64,000 bases of DNA from Methylomicrobium lacus_A (GTDB lineage: Bacteria > Pseudomonadota > Gammaproteobacteria > Methylococcales > Methylomonadaceae), in contig NZ_CP169217.1 in assembly GCF_041897535.1 (NCBI RefSeq), forward strand, positions 4,278,001-4,342,000, written 5' to 3'. Shown here piece after piece: positions 37,316-45,191 of this stretch (positions within the stretch are counted from its first letter, which is position 1; every line of letters starts with the position of its first letter). The position numbers and the translations under genes were made by a program. The notes under the pieces were generated by a model. The model made no database searches and was not told the origin of the DNA. It was given only the letters and a program-made list of their open reading frames with translations.

Positions 37316-38434
37316 TTAGCCGGTACCCTCCCTGGCATCCTCCTCTTCATTTTCACGATACACCCAGGCCATAAACAATTGGTAACCCAAGGCCAGCATT
37401 ACCGAGCCCAGAAACAAACCGATAATGCCGCCGGTCGCCATGCCGCCTAGTGCGCCCAATAAAATCACCGGCATGGGGGCATTTACGCCACGGCCTAACA
37501 TCAAGGGTTTGAGGATATTGTCCGCCATACCGGCAACCAGGGTATAAACAGTAAACATGATCGCCACCGGAGTCGATTCATGGGTGGATAACACATAGAC
37601 GATCGTCGGCAGTGCGACCAGGGCGGCAGGGATTTGCATGATGCCTAACACCAAGACCAATAAGGCCAAAATTCCGGCGGCGGGAATACCTACCAGGATA
37701 AATCCAGCCCCCAGTAAAAGGGCTTGAATGCAGGCGATGCCGATGACGCCTTGCGCCACGGCACGGATGGTCGAGGTCGAAAGCGCGACTAAGGCTTCTC
37801 CTTCCTTATCTCCTGTCATCCGCTTGGCAATGGCCTTGGCCGCTGCATGGCCCGATGTACCGTAGGCCATCCAGATCCCGGCAAGCACCAAGGCAACCAA
37901 AAACATCAAAACGCCGGTGCCGGCGCTGGCCGCATAGCCCAGAACTTGTTTGGTGACTACGGCAATTTTGGGTTCGTATTTCGTTACCACGGCGCCCAGG
38001 TCCGAATGCGCTGACGACCATAGCGCATATAACTGTTTTCCCACCAGCGGCCATCCGGCGACAGATTCATTGGGCGCGGGTACTTGCAATGTTCCGCTCT
38101 GGATTTGTTTCACCAAACCGGTCGTTGAATCCGCGAAGGAAATGGCCAATAACGTGGTGGGGATTAATACGCTCAACAATATCACCAGCACCAAGGCCGT
38201 TGCGGCGCGCCCCTCTTTACCCCCCATCTTGCGGGCGATCATGGTATGAAGGGGATACAGGGCCACGGCCAAAATTACCGACCATAACATCAAGCCGAAA
38301 AACGGTTTGAATATTTGATAGCAATAAACCACTAAAAAACTGATCAATCCGGCACGGATGAATAAATCAAGCACTTTGTGCGAGATCAGCTTTTCCAACG
38401 TTTTATTGGGTAACACCTCGTGTTCGTTGTTCAT
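37316..38434 (-). CDS. AI-2E family transporter (PerM/YdiK-like permease)
   Basis: Membrane protein of 372 aa with about eight hydrophobic segments and an amphipathic middle region (residues about 100-170). The C-terminal blocks ALLVLVLGIMQIPAALVALPTIVYVL, GMADNILKPLMLGRGVNAPMPVILLGALGGMATGGIIGLFLG are the conserved part of PF01594. GGAG is nine bases before the ATG at 38434, so I prefer it to a TTG 21 bases upstream. Family members export autoinducer-2 or exchange Na+ for H+; which applies here is not known. Confidence 0.85.
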   Translation of the reverse strand: MNNEHEVLPNKTLEKLISHKVLDLFIRAGLISFLVVYCYQIFKPFFGLMLWSVILAVALYPLHTMIARKMGGKEGRAATALVLVILLSVLIPTTLLAISFADSTTGLVKQIQSGTLQVPAPNESVAGWPLVGKQLYALWSSAHSDLGAVVTKYEPKIAVVTKQVLGYAASAGTGVLMFLVALVLAGIWMAYGTSGHAAAKAIAKRMTGDKEGEALVALSTSTIRAVAQGVIGIACIQALLLGAGFILVGIPAAGILALLVLVLGIMQIPAALVALPTIVYVLSTHESTPVAIMFTVYTLVAGMADNILKPLMLGRGVNAPMPVILLGALGGMATGGIIGLFLGSVMLALGYQLFMAWVYRENEEEDAREGTG

Positions 38435-38524
38435 CAGCGTTTCTCCATTTCTCAATCAGCAAAACAGGTCATTTAAACGCCATGGGGTGAGAGTTGAACA
38501 ACCTTTTCGTGAGCGCAATAACAA

Positions 38525-38561
38525 GAAAAAAAGGCAGGAAAGTGCTAACTATTCCTGCCTT
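38525..38561 (-). terminator. Rho-independent terminator of the OmpA gene
   Basis: Read on the minus strand, a perfect 10-bp stem (AAGGCAGGAA/TTCCTGCCTT) with an 11-base loop is followed by a run of eight T. It lies 31 bases after the OmpA stop. Confidence 0.9.
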
Positions 38562-38591
38562 GTAAACCCTACATCGAGCCCTTATGCGGGG

Positions 38592-39644
38592 TTAATGCTC
38601 GGCTTGCGGTTTGCCCTCAACCTCCAATTGCACGCGCCGGTTATTGGCGCGGCCTTCTTCGGTATCGTTAGTGTCGATGGGTTGCGTCCAGCCATAACCG
38701 CGCGAGGTTACATTGGGCAGGTGGTGGCTGCCGACCAGATAATCCTTAACCGCTTTTGCTCGGCGTTCGGACAGGTCCATATTGTGTTCGTAAGATCCGG
38801 TTTTACTGGTATGGCCCTGTACTTCAACCATGGTATCAGGATGCTTTTTGATCGCCTCGGCGACGCTGTCAAGATTCGGATAATATTGGGGTTTAATGAT
38901 GTCTTTATCGTTGTCGAATTTCACGTCGACTATCCAGCAGCCGTATTTGCCAACATGAATGTCGCTCAAAGAGTTCGGGCATCTGTCATCACAATCGTTG
39001 ACACCGTCGTTGTCTCCATCGAGAGTCGAGCAATCCGCCACGACGGGCGTAGGTTCCGGAGCAAGGGGCTCGGCCTTGGCAACAACCGCAGGAGCCGGTT
39101 TTTCGCCAAACGGAATGACGAAACCGACATTGACGGTCATGTCATGAAACTCATCCGTGCCTGGCTGGACTTGCGCATTAAAATTGTTGTTGTAACGATA
39201 GCGAACATCGCTACGCAGCATAAAATTATCCATCACTTCGTAGGTAATACCAACGCCCGCTTCACCGATGAAGCCTACGCCGCTATCACCGCCGTGGCTG
39301 GTATTCATTGCGCCTAAGCCTAAAACGGCATAAGGCGAGAAGGTGTCGCGAAAAAGGTAATATTGCAGATCTGCGGAACCGCCGGTCAGATCCCAGTTGC
39401 CCGAATCGCCGCCAAAACCTTGGTAAAAACCTCTCGCTTCGACATTGAAATGTTCGTCAAGCATTTTACCGAGTCCCATGCCTCCGCCCCAACCATCATC
39501 AGCCCCCCGATCGCCGCCGGAATTGATAAAGGTCCCAAAAGGTGCGATATACCATCGATCATCTTGATACTCGTCGGCTTGAACCATTGACAAACAGCTC
39601 ATTGCCGATAGTGAGGCAGCAGCCAGAACGTAATTTTTTCGCAT
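38592..39644 (-). CDS. OmpA family outer-membrane protein
   Basis: Protein of 350 aa. A signal peptide (ending SMVQA) leads to an eight-strand-like barrel domain with alternating aromatic strands (residues about 25-185, ending VGFVIPFG), a Pro/Ala-rich linker, a thrombospondin type 3-like calcium segment (LDGDNDGVNDCDDRCPNS) and a C-terminal OmpA peptidoglycan-binding domain (VEVQGHTSKTGSYEHNMDLSERRAKAVKDYL ... RGYGWTQPIDTNDTEEGRANNRRV). The ATG at 39644 with AGGAGAG upstream gives the signal peptide directly. It ties the outer membrane to the cell wall. Its own terminator follows. Confidence 0.92.
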   Translation of the reverse strand: MRKNYVLAAASLSAMSCLSMVQADEYQDDRWYIAPFGTFINSGGDRGADDGWGGGMGLGKMLDEHFNVEARGFYQGFGGDSGNWDLTGGSADLQYYLFRDTFSPYAVLGLGAMNTSHGGDSGVGFIGEAGVGITYEVMDNFMLRSDVRYRYNNNFNAQVQPGTDEFHDMTVNVGFVIPFGEKPAPAVVAKAEPLAPEPTPVVADCSTLDGDNDGVNDCDDRCPNSLSDIHVGKYGCWIVDVKFDNDKDIIKPQYYPNLDSVAEAIKKHPDTMVEVQGHTSKTGSYEHNMDLSERRAKAVKDYLVGSHHLPNVTSRGYGWTQPIDTNDTEEGRANNRRVQLEVEGKPQAEH

Positions 39645-39965
39645 AAAACTCTCTCCTGTTAAGCGCCTAGCCAAGATATAAAATTTCCTCTGTTTAGGGG
39701 GAAATGGACAAATATTGGCTAATTCTTTCGGCAAAAGTCTATGTTAACAAAAAACGCCTCATTTAAAAACTTAGTAAAACTACCTATTGATTATTTTGAG
39801 TCTTTTGGGAAACTCATGGGATTACAAAGAGAAGTCAGCCCTTTCCAATAAACTGAAAAGCAATTTAAAGCGCTTCTTGCCTAAGAAACTTAAATGACTT
39901 GTTGCTTAACTAATTATGAGATTGCGGTCTAGACTTTTGATGACCATTAATAATGGGGGATTACC
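39645..39965. other. Divergent AT-rich intergenic region
   Basis: About 320 bases between the OmpA gene (minus) and the leader frame at 39966 (plus). It is AT-rich and should hold both promoters, but I cannot pick convincing boxes. No RNA gene, repeat or coding frame is evident. Confidence 0.5.
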
Positions 39966-40022
39966 ATGGCAACAGTGAATTCTCCGAATGATTCCGGCTT
40001 TTTGATATTTACAATCCTATGA
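39966..40022 (+). CDS. Possible 18-codon leader peptide coupled to the next gene
   Basis: A short frame (MATVNSPNDSGFLIFTIL) begins with ATG four bases after a strong GGGGGATTA ribosome site and stops in ATGA, overlapping the start codon of the next gene. The downstream gene has no good ribosome site of its own, so translation may depend on this leader. It could instead mark a frameshifted longer N-terminus. No attenuator hairpin is evident. Confidence 0.4.
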   Translation: MATVNSPNDSGFLIFTIL

Positions 40023-41209
40023 ACGATTCAGCCGACAAAAAACAGCCTGAAGATTTTTCCCTGGTATTGGGCGGCCCACTCTTCCAGCTTTTTATGCACG
40101 CAGGACTAACCACCGATACCCTAGGTTTAGCCAAGCGCCGATTGATTTTCTTTTCCCTATTCACCTGGTTGCCGTTGCTGTTGCTTTCGGTGTTGACCGG
40201 CGAGGCGCTGGGCGGCGCGATTAAAGTCCCTTTTCTTTATGACGTGGATGTACATGTCCGCTTTCTGCTGGCCTTGCCGTTGCTGCTGGTCGCGGAACTC
40301 GTGGTCCACCAGCGAATCAGACTGGTCGTCAGGCAATTTATCGAGCGCGGAATCGTTCCGGCACGCTCCATTCCGGAGTTCGAAGTCCTGATCGACTCGA
40401 CGATGCGTCTGCGCAATTCGGTGTTGATTGAAGTATTGCTGATTGTCCTGGTATGGACGGGTATGCATTATCTCTGGTCAAGCCAGATGGCGCTGACATC
40501 GGCCACCTGGTATGCGGCCATCGTGGATGGGCATCGCCACTATTCCCTGGCAGGGTATTGGTACGCCTTTGTCAGCATTCCGATTTATCAATTCCTCTTA
40601 GCGCGCTGGTTTTTTCGCATTTTCATCTGGGCGAGGTTTCTGTGGAAGGTTTCCCGGCTGGATTTACATCTCGTGCCGACCCATCCCGACCGTGCTGCGG
40701 GGCTCGGCTTTCTCGGCGGAAGCGCGGCGGCATTCGTGCCGTTACTGCTGTCCCAAGGCGCTTTGCTGGCAGGCCTGATCGCCAACTACATTTTTTATGA
40801 GGGAAAGACATTGTTGGACTTTAAACCCGAAATCGTAGCTGCCGTAGTTTTTGTGTTGCTGCTCGTACTCGGCCCCCTGTGCGTGTTCGCTCCCCGCCTG
40901 GCGCAAGCCAAACGCCAGGGCTTGCTTGAGTATGGCGCGCTGGCGAACCGCTACGTCCGTGAATTTGACGATAAATGGCTGCGCGGCGGCGCCCCGCTGG
41001 ATGAACCCCTGGTCGGCAGCGGGGACATTCAATCCCTGAACGACATGGCAGGCAGCTTTGAGGTCGTACAGACGATGCGGCCGTTCCCATTCAGTAAATC
41101 CGCTGTACTACAAACCGTCATCTCGGTGCTGGCGCCGTTGTTGCCACTGACATTGACGTTGATTTCCCTGGAAGATCTGCTTAAGCGGCTGGTGGGGATT
41201 TTGTTATGA
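40019..41209 (+). CDS. Uncharacterised integral membrane protein, first gene of an unknown operon
   Basis: Protein of 396 aa with about seven membrane segments: near residues 43-63, 82-101, 140-160, 183-208, 232-258, 272-297 and 370-393. Basic stretches between them (VVHQRIRLVVRQFIERG, RLAQAKRQGLLEYG) are probably cytoplasmic. Between segments six and seven lies a conserved-looking soluble region (YVREFDDKWLRGGAPLDEPLVGSGDIQSLNDM). I recognise no transporter or enzyme motif. Its start overlaps a short leader frame. Two probable lipoprotein genes follow with gaps of 57 and 44 bases, so the three may form one envelope complex. Confidence 0.75.
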   Translation: MNDSADKKQPEDFSLVLGGPLFQLFMHAGLTTDTLGLAKRRLIFFSLFTWLPLLLLSVLTGEALGGAIKVPFLYDVDVHVRFLLALPLLLVAELVVHQRIRLVVRQFIERGIVPARSIPEFEVLIDSTMRLRNSVLIEVLLIVLVWTGMHYLWSSQMALTSATWYAAIVDGHRHYSLAGYWYAFVSIPIYQFLLARWFFRIFIWARFLWKVSRLDLHLVPTHPDRAAGLGFLGGSAAAFVPLLLSQGALLAGLIANYIFYEGKTLLDFKPEIVAAVVFVLLLVLGPLCVFAPRLAQAKRQGLLEYGALANRYVREFDDKWLRGGAPLDEPLVGSGDIQSLNDMAGSFEVVQTMRPFPFSKSAVLQTVISVLAPLLPLTLTLISLEDLLKRLVGILL

Positions 41210-41266
41210 TCAGGAAAAAGCATAAAAAGTACCGGATCGGCAACCCCGAAGTTGGAGGGTATTAGC

Positions 41267-42403
41267 ATGGCTTGGTCTCGCAGCCTTTTAAAACGCCCTT
41301 TGAAATACCGGCATGCTGCCCGCGCTTGGGTCGAGGTCAGCCGCCTGTTCCTTTTAGCGGACATCGTTCTCGGTCTGCCCGGATGTAGCAGCTTTGGCCC
41401 GCCAAGCCTGGATCGTGACCGTTTCGATTACGTCAACGCGATTTCGAGTTCCTGGAAACAGCAAACCCTGCTCAATATCGTCAAGATGCGCTATGCCGAT
41501 ACGCCGGTGTTTCTGGACGTGGGACAGATCATTAGCGGCTACCAGTTACAAGGGGCCGTGACGGTGGGGGCATCGCTCAATAGCGCAAGCGTAGTGGGCG
41601 ATATCCTGAACCTGGGGTCCGCGGCAACCTACACCGATCGTCCGACAATCACCTATACGCCGCTGACCGGCGCCCATTTTCTTCAGGTCATGATCACGCC
41701 GGTTCCGCCTCCGAACTTATTAAGGCTTTCTCAGGAAGGCTGGCCAATAGACATGCTTTTGCAGATTGGTGCGCAATCGATCAACGGTATTTCGAATCGC
41801 AAGGGCGGAGCGCGAGGACATGCGGCAGAACCCGATTTCGTCAGGCTGTTGGCGGCCTTGCAGCGTCTCCAGGGCTCGGGCATTCTCGGATTGCGGGTGG
41901 AAGTGTCCAAGGAATCGAAGCAGGAGGGTACGGTAATGGTCATCAGTCAGAAGGAGCTTCCACCCGAATACCAGGCCGATCGAGACCTGGTTAGGAAGTT
42001 GTTAGGGTTGCGGCCGGATCTGCAAGAGTTTAAGGTCGTCAGCGGCAATGTGTCCGGAAAAGATGACACGATAGCCATCCAGACCCGTTCCGGATTCCAA
42101 ATCTTGAATCTATTGGGTTCGAATGTCGAAGTGCCGCCCGAGCACATTGCGGAAGGCCGTACTTATCCTGAGATCGTGGAGCCGGCAGGAACCCAGTCGC
42201 TGCCGCCCTTGATCAAGATTCATGCGGAAACCTCATGCCCGGCTGATGCCTTTGCCACGGTTAAATATCGCGACTATTGTTATTGGATCGACGACCGCGA
42301 TTACAGGTCAAAGGGCGTCTTTACCTTCCTGATGATCATCATGACACTGGCGGAAACAGGAGAGAAAGCCCAGCCGCCGGTGGTCACGATTCAGGGGAAT
42401 TGA
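41267..42403 (+). CDS. Uncharacterised envelope protein (probable lipoprotein), second gene of the operon
   Basis: Protein of 378 aa. The ATG at 41267 has GGAGGG seven bases upstream. After an unusually long N-terminal stretch comes a hydrophobic segment and an imperfect lipobox (GLPGC, Cys about 41). The mature part starts with FGPPSLDRDRFDYVNAISSSWKQQTLLNIVKMRYADTPVFLDVGQI, a stretch I have seen in hypothetical proteins of other proteobacteria but cannot name. Two cysteines near the C-terminus (TSCPADAFATVKYRDYCYWIDD) may form a disulphide. It sits between a membrane protein and a helical lipoprotein, suggesting a shared envelope task. Confidence 0.7.
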   Translation: MAWSRSLLKRPLKYRHAARAWVEVSRLFLLADIVLGLPGCSSFGPPSLDRDRFDYVNAISSSWKQQTLLNIVKMRYADTPVFLDVGQIISGYQLQGAVTVGASLNSASVVGDILNLGSAATYTDRPTITYTPLTGAHFLQVMITPVPPPNLLRLSQEGWPIDMLLQIGAQSINGISNRKGGARGHAAEPDFVRLLAALQRLQGSGILGLRVEVSKESKQEGTVMVISQKELPPEYQADRDLVRKLLGLRPDLQEFKVVSGNVSGKDDTIAIQTRSGFQILNLLGSNVEVPPEHIAEGRTYPEIVEPAGTQSLPPLIKIHAETSCPADAFATVKYRDYCYWIDDRDYRSKGVFTFLMIIMTLAETGEKAQPPVVTIQGN

Positions 42404-42447
42404 GTCGTGCAACCGGATATGCCGAGGAGAATAATTGGGGGGGAGTT

Positions 42448-43845
42448 ATGCTAGCACTGTGTCAGCCTTCCTGTCCGGATGCCCATCGTTGGGGGCCGAA
42501 AGTCTTTCTGCTGCTCGCCTTGGTCTTGGGTGTGAGCGGCTGCAATTTGCTCAAAACGACCCTGGAGTTGCCAGAGAAGGGTATCCGCTCCCTGTTTCAG
42601 GAAAACGAGGTATCCGATCCGGTCGAACTGCAATCCCAACTGCTCCGTATTGCCGACAATTCTATCGAAACACTCAATCTCGCCATCAGCAAGTTGCAGC
42701 GGGAAGATGATAAGGGCACCCGAAGGCGTACTCTTTTGAGGCGCCGTATCAGCGTCACCAATGATATATTGGCCATTGTCACCGGAGCCAATACCTATGC
42801 CAACCTCCTCGACATGACCATCCTGGCCAGCTTGAACCGGATGAATGTCGAGGATTATTGGATACCCAAATTTTACGGCGAATCCGCCAAACCTTATTTG
42901 CGCGCCTCGCAAGAGATCGAGGAGGAGATGTGGCGGATCGCTGCGACGACGCTAAAAAAAGAACAGCTCGCGGAACTGCGCGCCGCGATCAAAATTTGGC
43001 ACGAACAACACCCGAATGCGCGTTCACCGAGTGATCTCGGGTCGCTTAGCTTTGCGTCCGAAGTCGCGCAGAGTCATCGAAGTTCCCGCACAGGCATAAC
43101 CAGCAGTGTTTTCAATCTGCTCTCGATCGACCCCTTGATGGGGCTTGACCCTGCCACGCGCGAACTGGCCAACACCCGGCTGTTCGCGGAACGGGGCTTG
43201 TTTCTGGCCCGGCACATGCCGGCCCTGATCCGCTGGGAAACCGAATTGCTGGTATTACAGACGGCGGAGATGCCGCAGATGGAAAAACTGCTGGCCAATG
43301 CCAGTCAACTGTCCGCATCGGCAGACCGCTTCAGCCAGACCGCAGAGAGTCTGCCGGGATTCATCAGCGCCGAGCGCGAACAGATCGTCCAAGCCCTGGA
43401 CAAGCACCAACCGGGGCTTGCCAGTCTCGCCGGACAGACCGAAAAAGCACTGGACGCAGGCAAGCAGATGTCCGATGCGTCAACTGCCACCCTGAAGTCC
43501 TTTCAAGAAGTGGTTAGGCAACTCCATGCCAGCCCATCGAAGCCAAACGCCGAACCCTTTCGGATCAACGATTACACGGCGGCGGCAGCGCAGATCAATG
43601 CCACCGCGCAAGACTTGATGAGGTTGCTGCAAGCTTTCGACCAGACCCTGGCTTCCGGCCAGATTGACCGTCTGTCGGAGCGATTGGGCGGGGCGGTCGG
43701 GCAAGCACAGACCAGCGGCAAGGCATTGGTGGACTATACGTTCAGGCAAACTTTGTTTCTGGGCCTGATATTGATAGGTTCCGCTTGCGCGATGGGCCTG
43801 ACTACCGCGGTTGTTTTTTGGAAGTTGAAGAAGAAATTTGCTTGA
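42448..43845 (+). CDS. Uncharacterised helical lipoprotein with C-terminal membrane anchor, third gene of the operon
   Basis: Protein of 465 aa. The ATG at 42448 follows GGGGGGGAG. A lipobox (LGVSGC) gives an N-terminal lipid anchor. The mature part is almost wholly helical, with long heptad-like stretches (LLANASQLSASADRFSQTAESLPGFISAEREQIVQALDKHQ). It ends in a membrane helix (LFLGLILIGSACAMGLTTAVVF) and a basic tail. A lipid at one end and a membrane helix at the other, joined by coiled coil, is unusual and could span part of the periplasm. No family is recognised. Confidence 0.7.
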   Translation: MLALCQPSCPDAHRWGPKVFLLLALVLGVSGCNLLKTTLELPEKGIRSLFQENEVSDPVELQSQLLRIADNSIETLNLAISKLQREDDKGTRRRTLLRRRISVTNDILAIVTGANTYANLLDMTILASLNRMNVEDYWIPKFYGESAKPYLRASQEIEEEMWRIAATTLKKEQLAELRAAIKIWHEQHPNARSPSDLGSLSFASEVAQSHRSSRTGITSSVFNLLSIDPLMGLDPATRELANTRLFAERGLFLARHMPALIRWETELLVLQTAEMPQMEKLLANASQLSASADRFSQTAESLPGFISAEREQIVQALDKHQPGLASLAGQTEKALDAGKQMSDASTATLKSFQEVVRQLHASPSKPNAEPFRINDYTAAAAQINATAQDLMRLLQAFDQTLASGQIDRLSERLGGAVGQAQTSGKALVDYTFRQTLFLGLILIGSACAMGLTTAVVFWKLKKKFA

Positions 43846-43876
43846 AGACTTCACTGGAAATCATTTCTCGGCTGAA

Positions 43877-43907
43877 GACCTGTCAGGTTTTTTAAACCTG
43901 GCAGGTC
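43877..43907. repeat. Hairpin between convergent genes
   Basis: A 14-bp stem with one G-T pair (GACCTGTCAGGTTT ... AAACCTGGCAGGTC) and a three-base loop lies between two convergent genes. No T run follows on either strand, so it may be a dispersed palindrome acting as a two-way transcription barrier rather than a classical terminator. Confidence 0.6.
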
Positions 43908-43933
43908 CAGTGCAGAGTGTTAGGAAGCGAGTT

Positions 43934-44974
43934 TTAAAACAGGACCGTCCAGCCGCTGCGTACCTGTTCTTGGGTATAGGACACACCGTGGTATTTGATC
44001 CCGGCGGGGTTAAGCAGGGTAATAATGCCGCCGCTGTTACCGAGCTGCGCGCCCAGTCCATCCAGTTTCACCACGCCGGTGGCTCCGGGACTCAGCAATA
44101 GATCCGTAATTTGCGATCGGTTCTTGTTTTTATCCGCGATAAACCAGCCGGTTAAATCGATCATCCTGGGCGAGAGATTGATCAGCGTCACCGTTTCATG
44201 GCCGGCATCGTCGCCTTCCGGATTGACCAATGCCGCCACGATTTGGACGCCGGATTCTATCTTCGGAGGAATGATCGCATCGCATTCAGGGAGGCGATGG
44301 CCGGTTCGATCGTCGGAATGCCAGCACTGCGACTGAAAGGCCAGGAACACGGCGACCCACTGTTCCGGCCAAACCTCCGTGCCGCCGGTTTCCATCTGAT
44401 CGATACCCGGAAAATGAAAAAGCAGCCCGCCGTCCTGCCAAACGCCGTCATCTTTGACGAATGGCGCCACATTGGCTTGATTCATGTGGATATCATGGAT
44501 GCCGTTGCCGGGCAGGAAACCGAAATATTTGTCTTTCGTCCCGTTTTCCGGTCCCCAGCGTTCGCCGAAAGCGTAGATGCTTGCCCTTTCGTCGCCGATC
44601 GCGCGCAGCACATAGGCATCTATTTTTTCGTTCAGGTCGTTATCCGCTCCCGGAATATTATGCGGTAAGGGGCGCAACCGACTCGGATCGAACAGGTTGC
44701 CGCGGATATAATCGAGCGCCAGTTGGTTCGGCGCGCTCTCCAGCGGCGTAAAACCGCTTTCGAGGGTTTTTAACTTGTCCAGGATCGGATGTTTAAAGTC
44801 ATCGATGACCAGGTACAGAAGTTCCGACGGAGCAAGGTTCGATTTGACGTTAACGGCGATACGATAGTCGGCCGTATTGTCGATCAGATGCACTTGATAA
44901 TGCGGACTCGAACCCTGGCCGATGATTTTATTGATCGCCTTGCCTTTAAGAACGCCGTAGTGTTTGAGTGGCAT
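43934..44974 (-). CDS. DUF2278 (YukJ-like) protein with C-terminal lamin-tail domain
   Basis: Protein of 346 aa without signal peptide. The first 220 residues follow the DUF2278/YukJ family: MPLKHYGVLKGKAI at the start, then HYQVHLIDN, LPGNGIHDIHMNQAN and DGGLLFHFP. The last 110 residues (VTLINLSPRMIDLTGWFIADKNKNRSQI...LGNSGGIITLLNPAGIKYHGVSYTQ) form a lamin-tail-like beta sandwich. The pair is known as a two-domain layout in bacteria, but its function is not. It reads alone on the minus strand. Confidence 0.82.
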   Translation of the reverse strand: MPLKHYGVLKGKAINKIIGQGSSPHYQVHLIDNTADYRIAVNVKSNLAPSELLYLVIDDFKHPILDKLKTLESGFTPLESAPNQLALDYIRGNLFDPSRLRPLPHNIPGADNDLNEKIDAYVLRAIGDERASIYAFGERWGPENGTKDKYFGFLPGNGIHDIHMNQANVAPFVKDDGVWQDGGLLFHFPGIDQMETGGTEVWPEQWVAVFLAFQSQCWHSDDRTGHRLPECDAIIPPKIESGVQIVAALVNPEGDDAGHETVTLINLSPRMIDLTGWFIADKNKNRSQITDLLLSPGATGVVKLDGLGAQLGNSGGIITLLNPAGIKYHGVSYTQEQVRSGWTVLF

Positions 44975-45191
44975 GATGCCTCCTAAAGGGATGTGTTCTT
45001 TGCGGGAGAGGAATGCTTAAAAAACTGATGTTCAAAGCTGCCTGATTTTTCTTGATCCGCTTGCTCAGGGATCACAAAACCACTGGGCGGGACGTTTAAA
45101 GTGACTGCCTCACGTGGTTTTGGTTCAATTCGAGTTTCCGAGGCCGATGGTTCCTGCCGGAATGACGACCTGATGGCGAACGAAGCTTATC

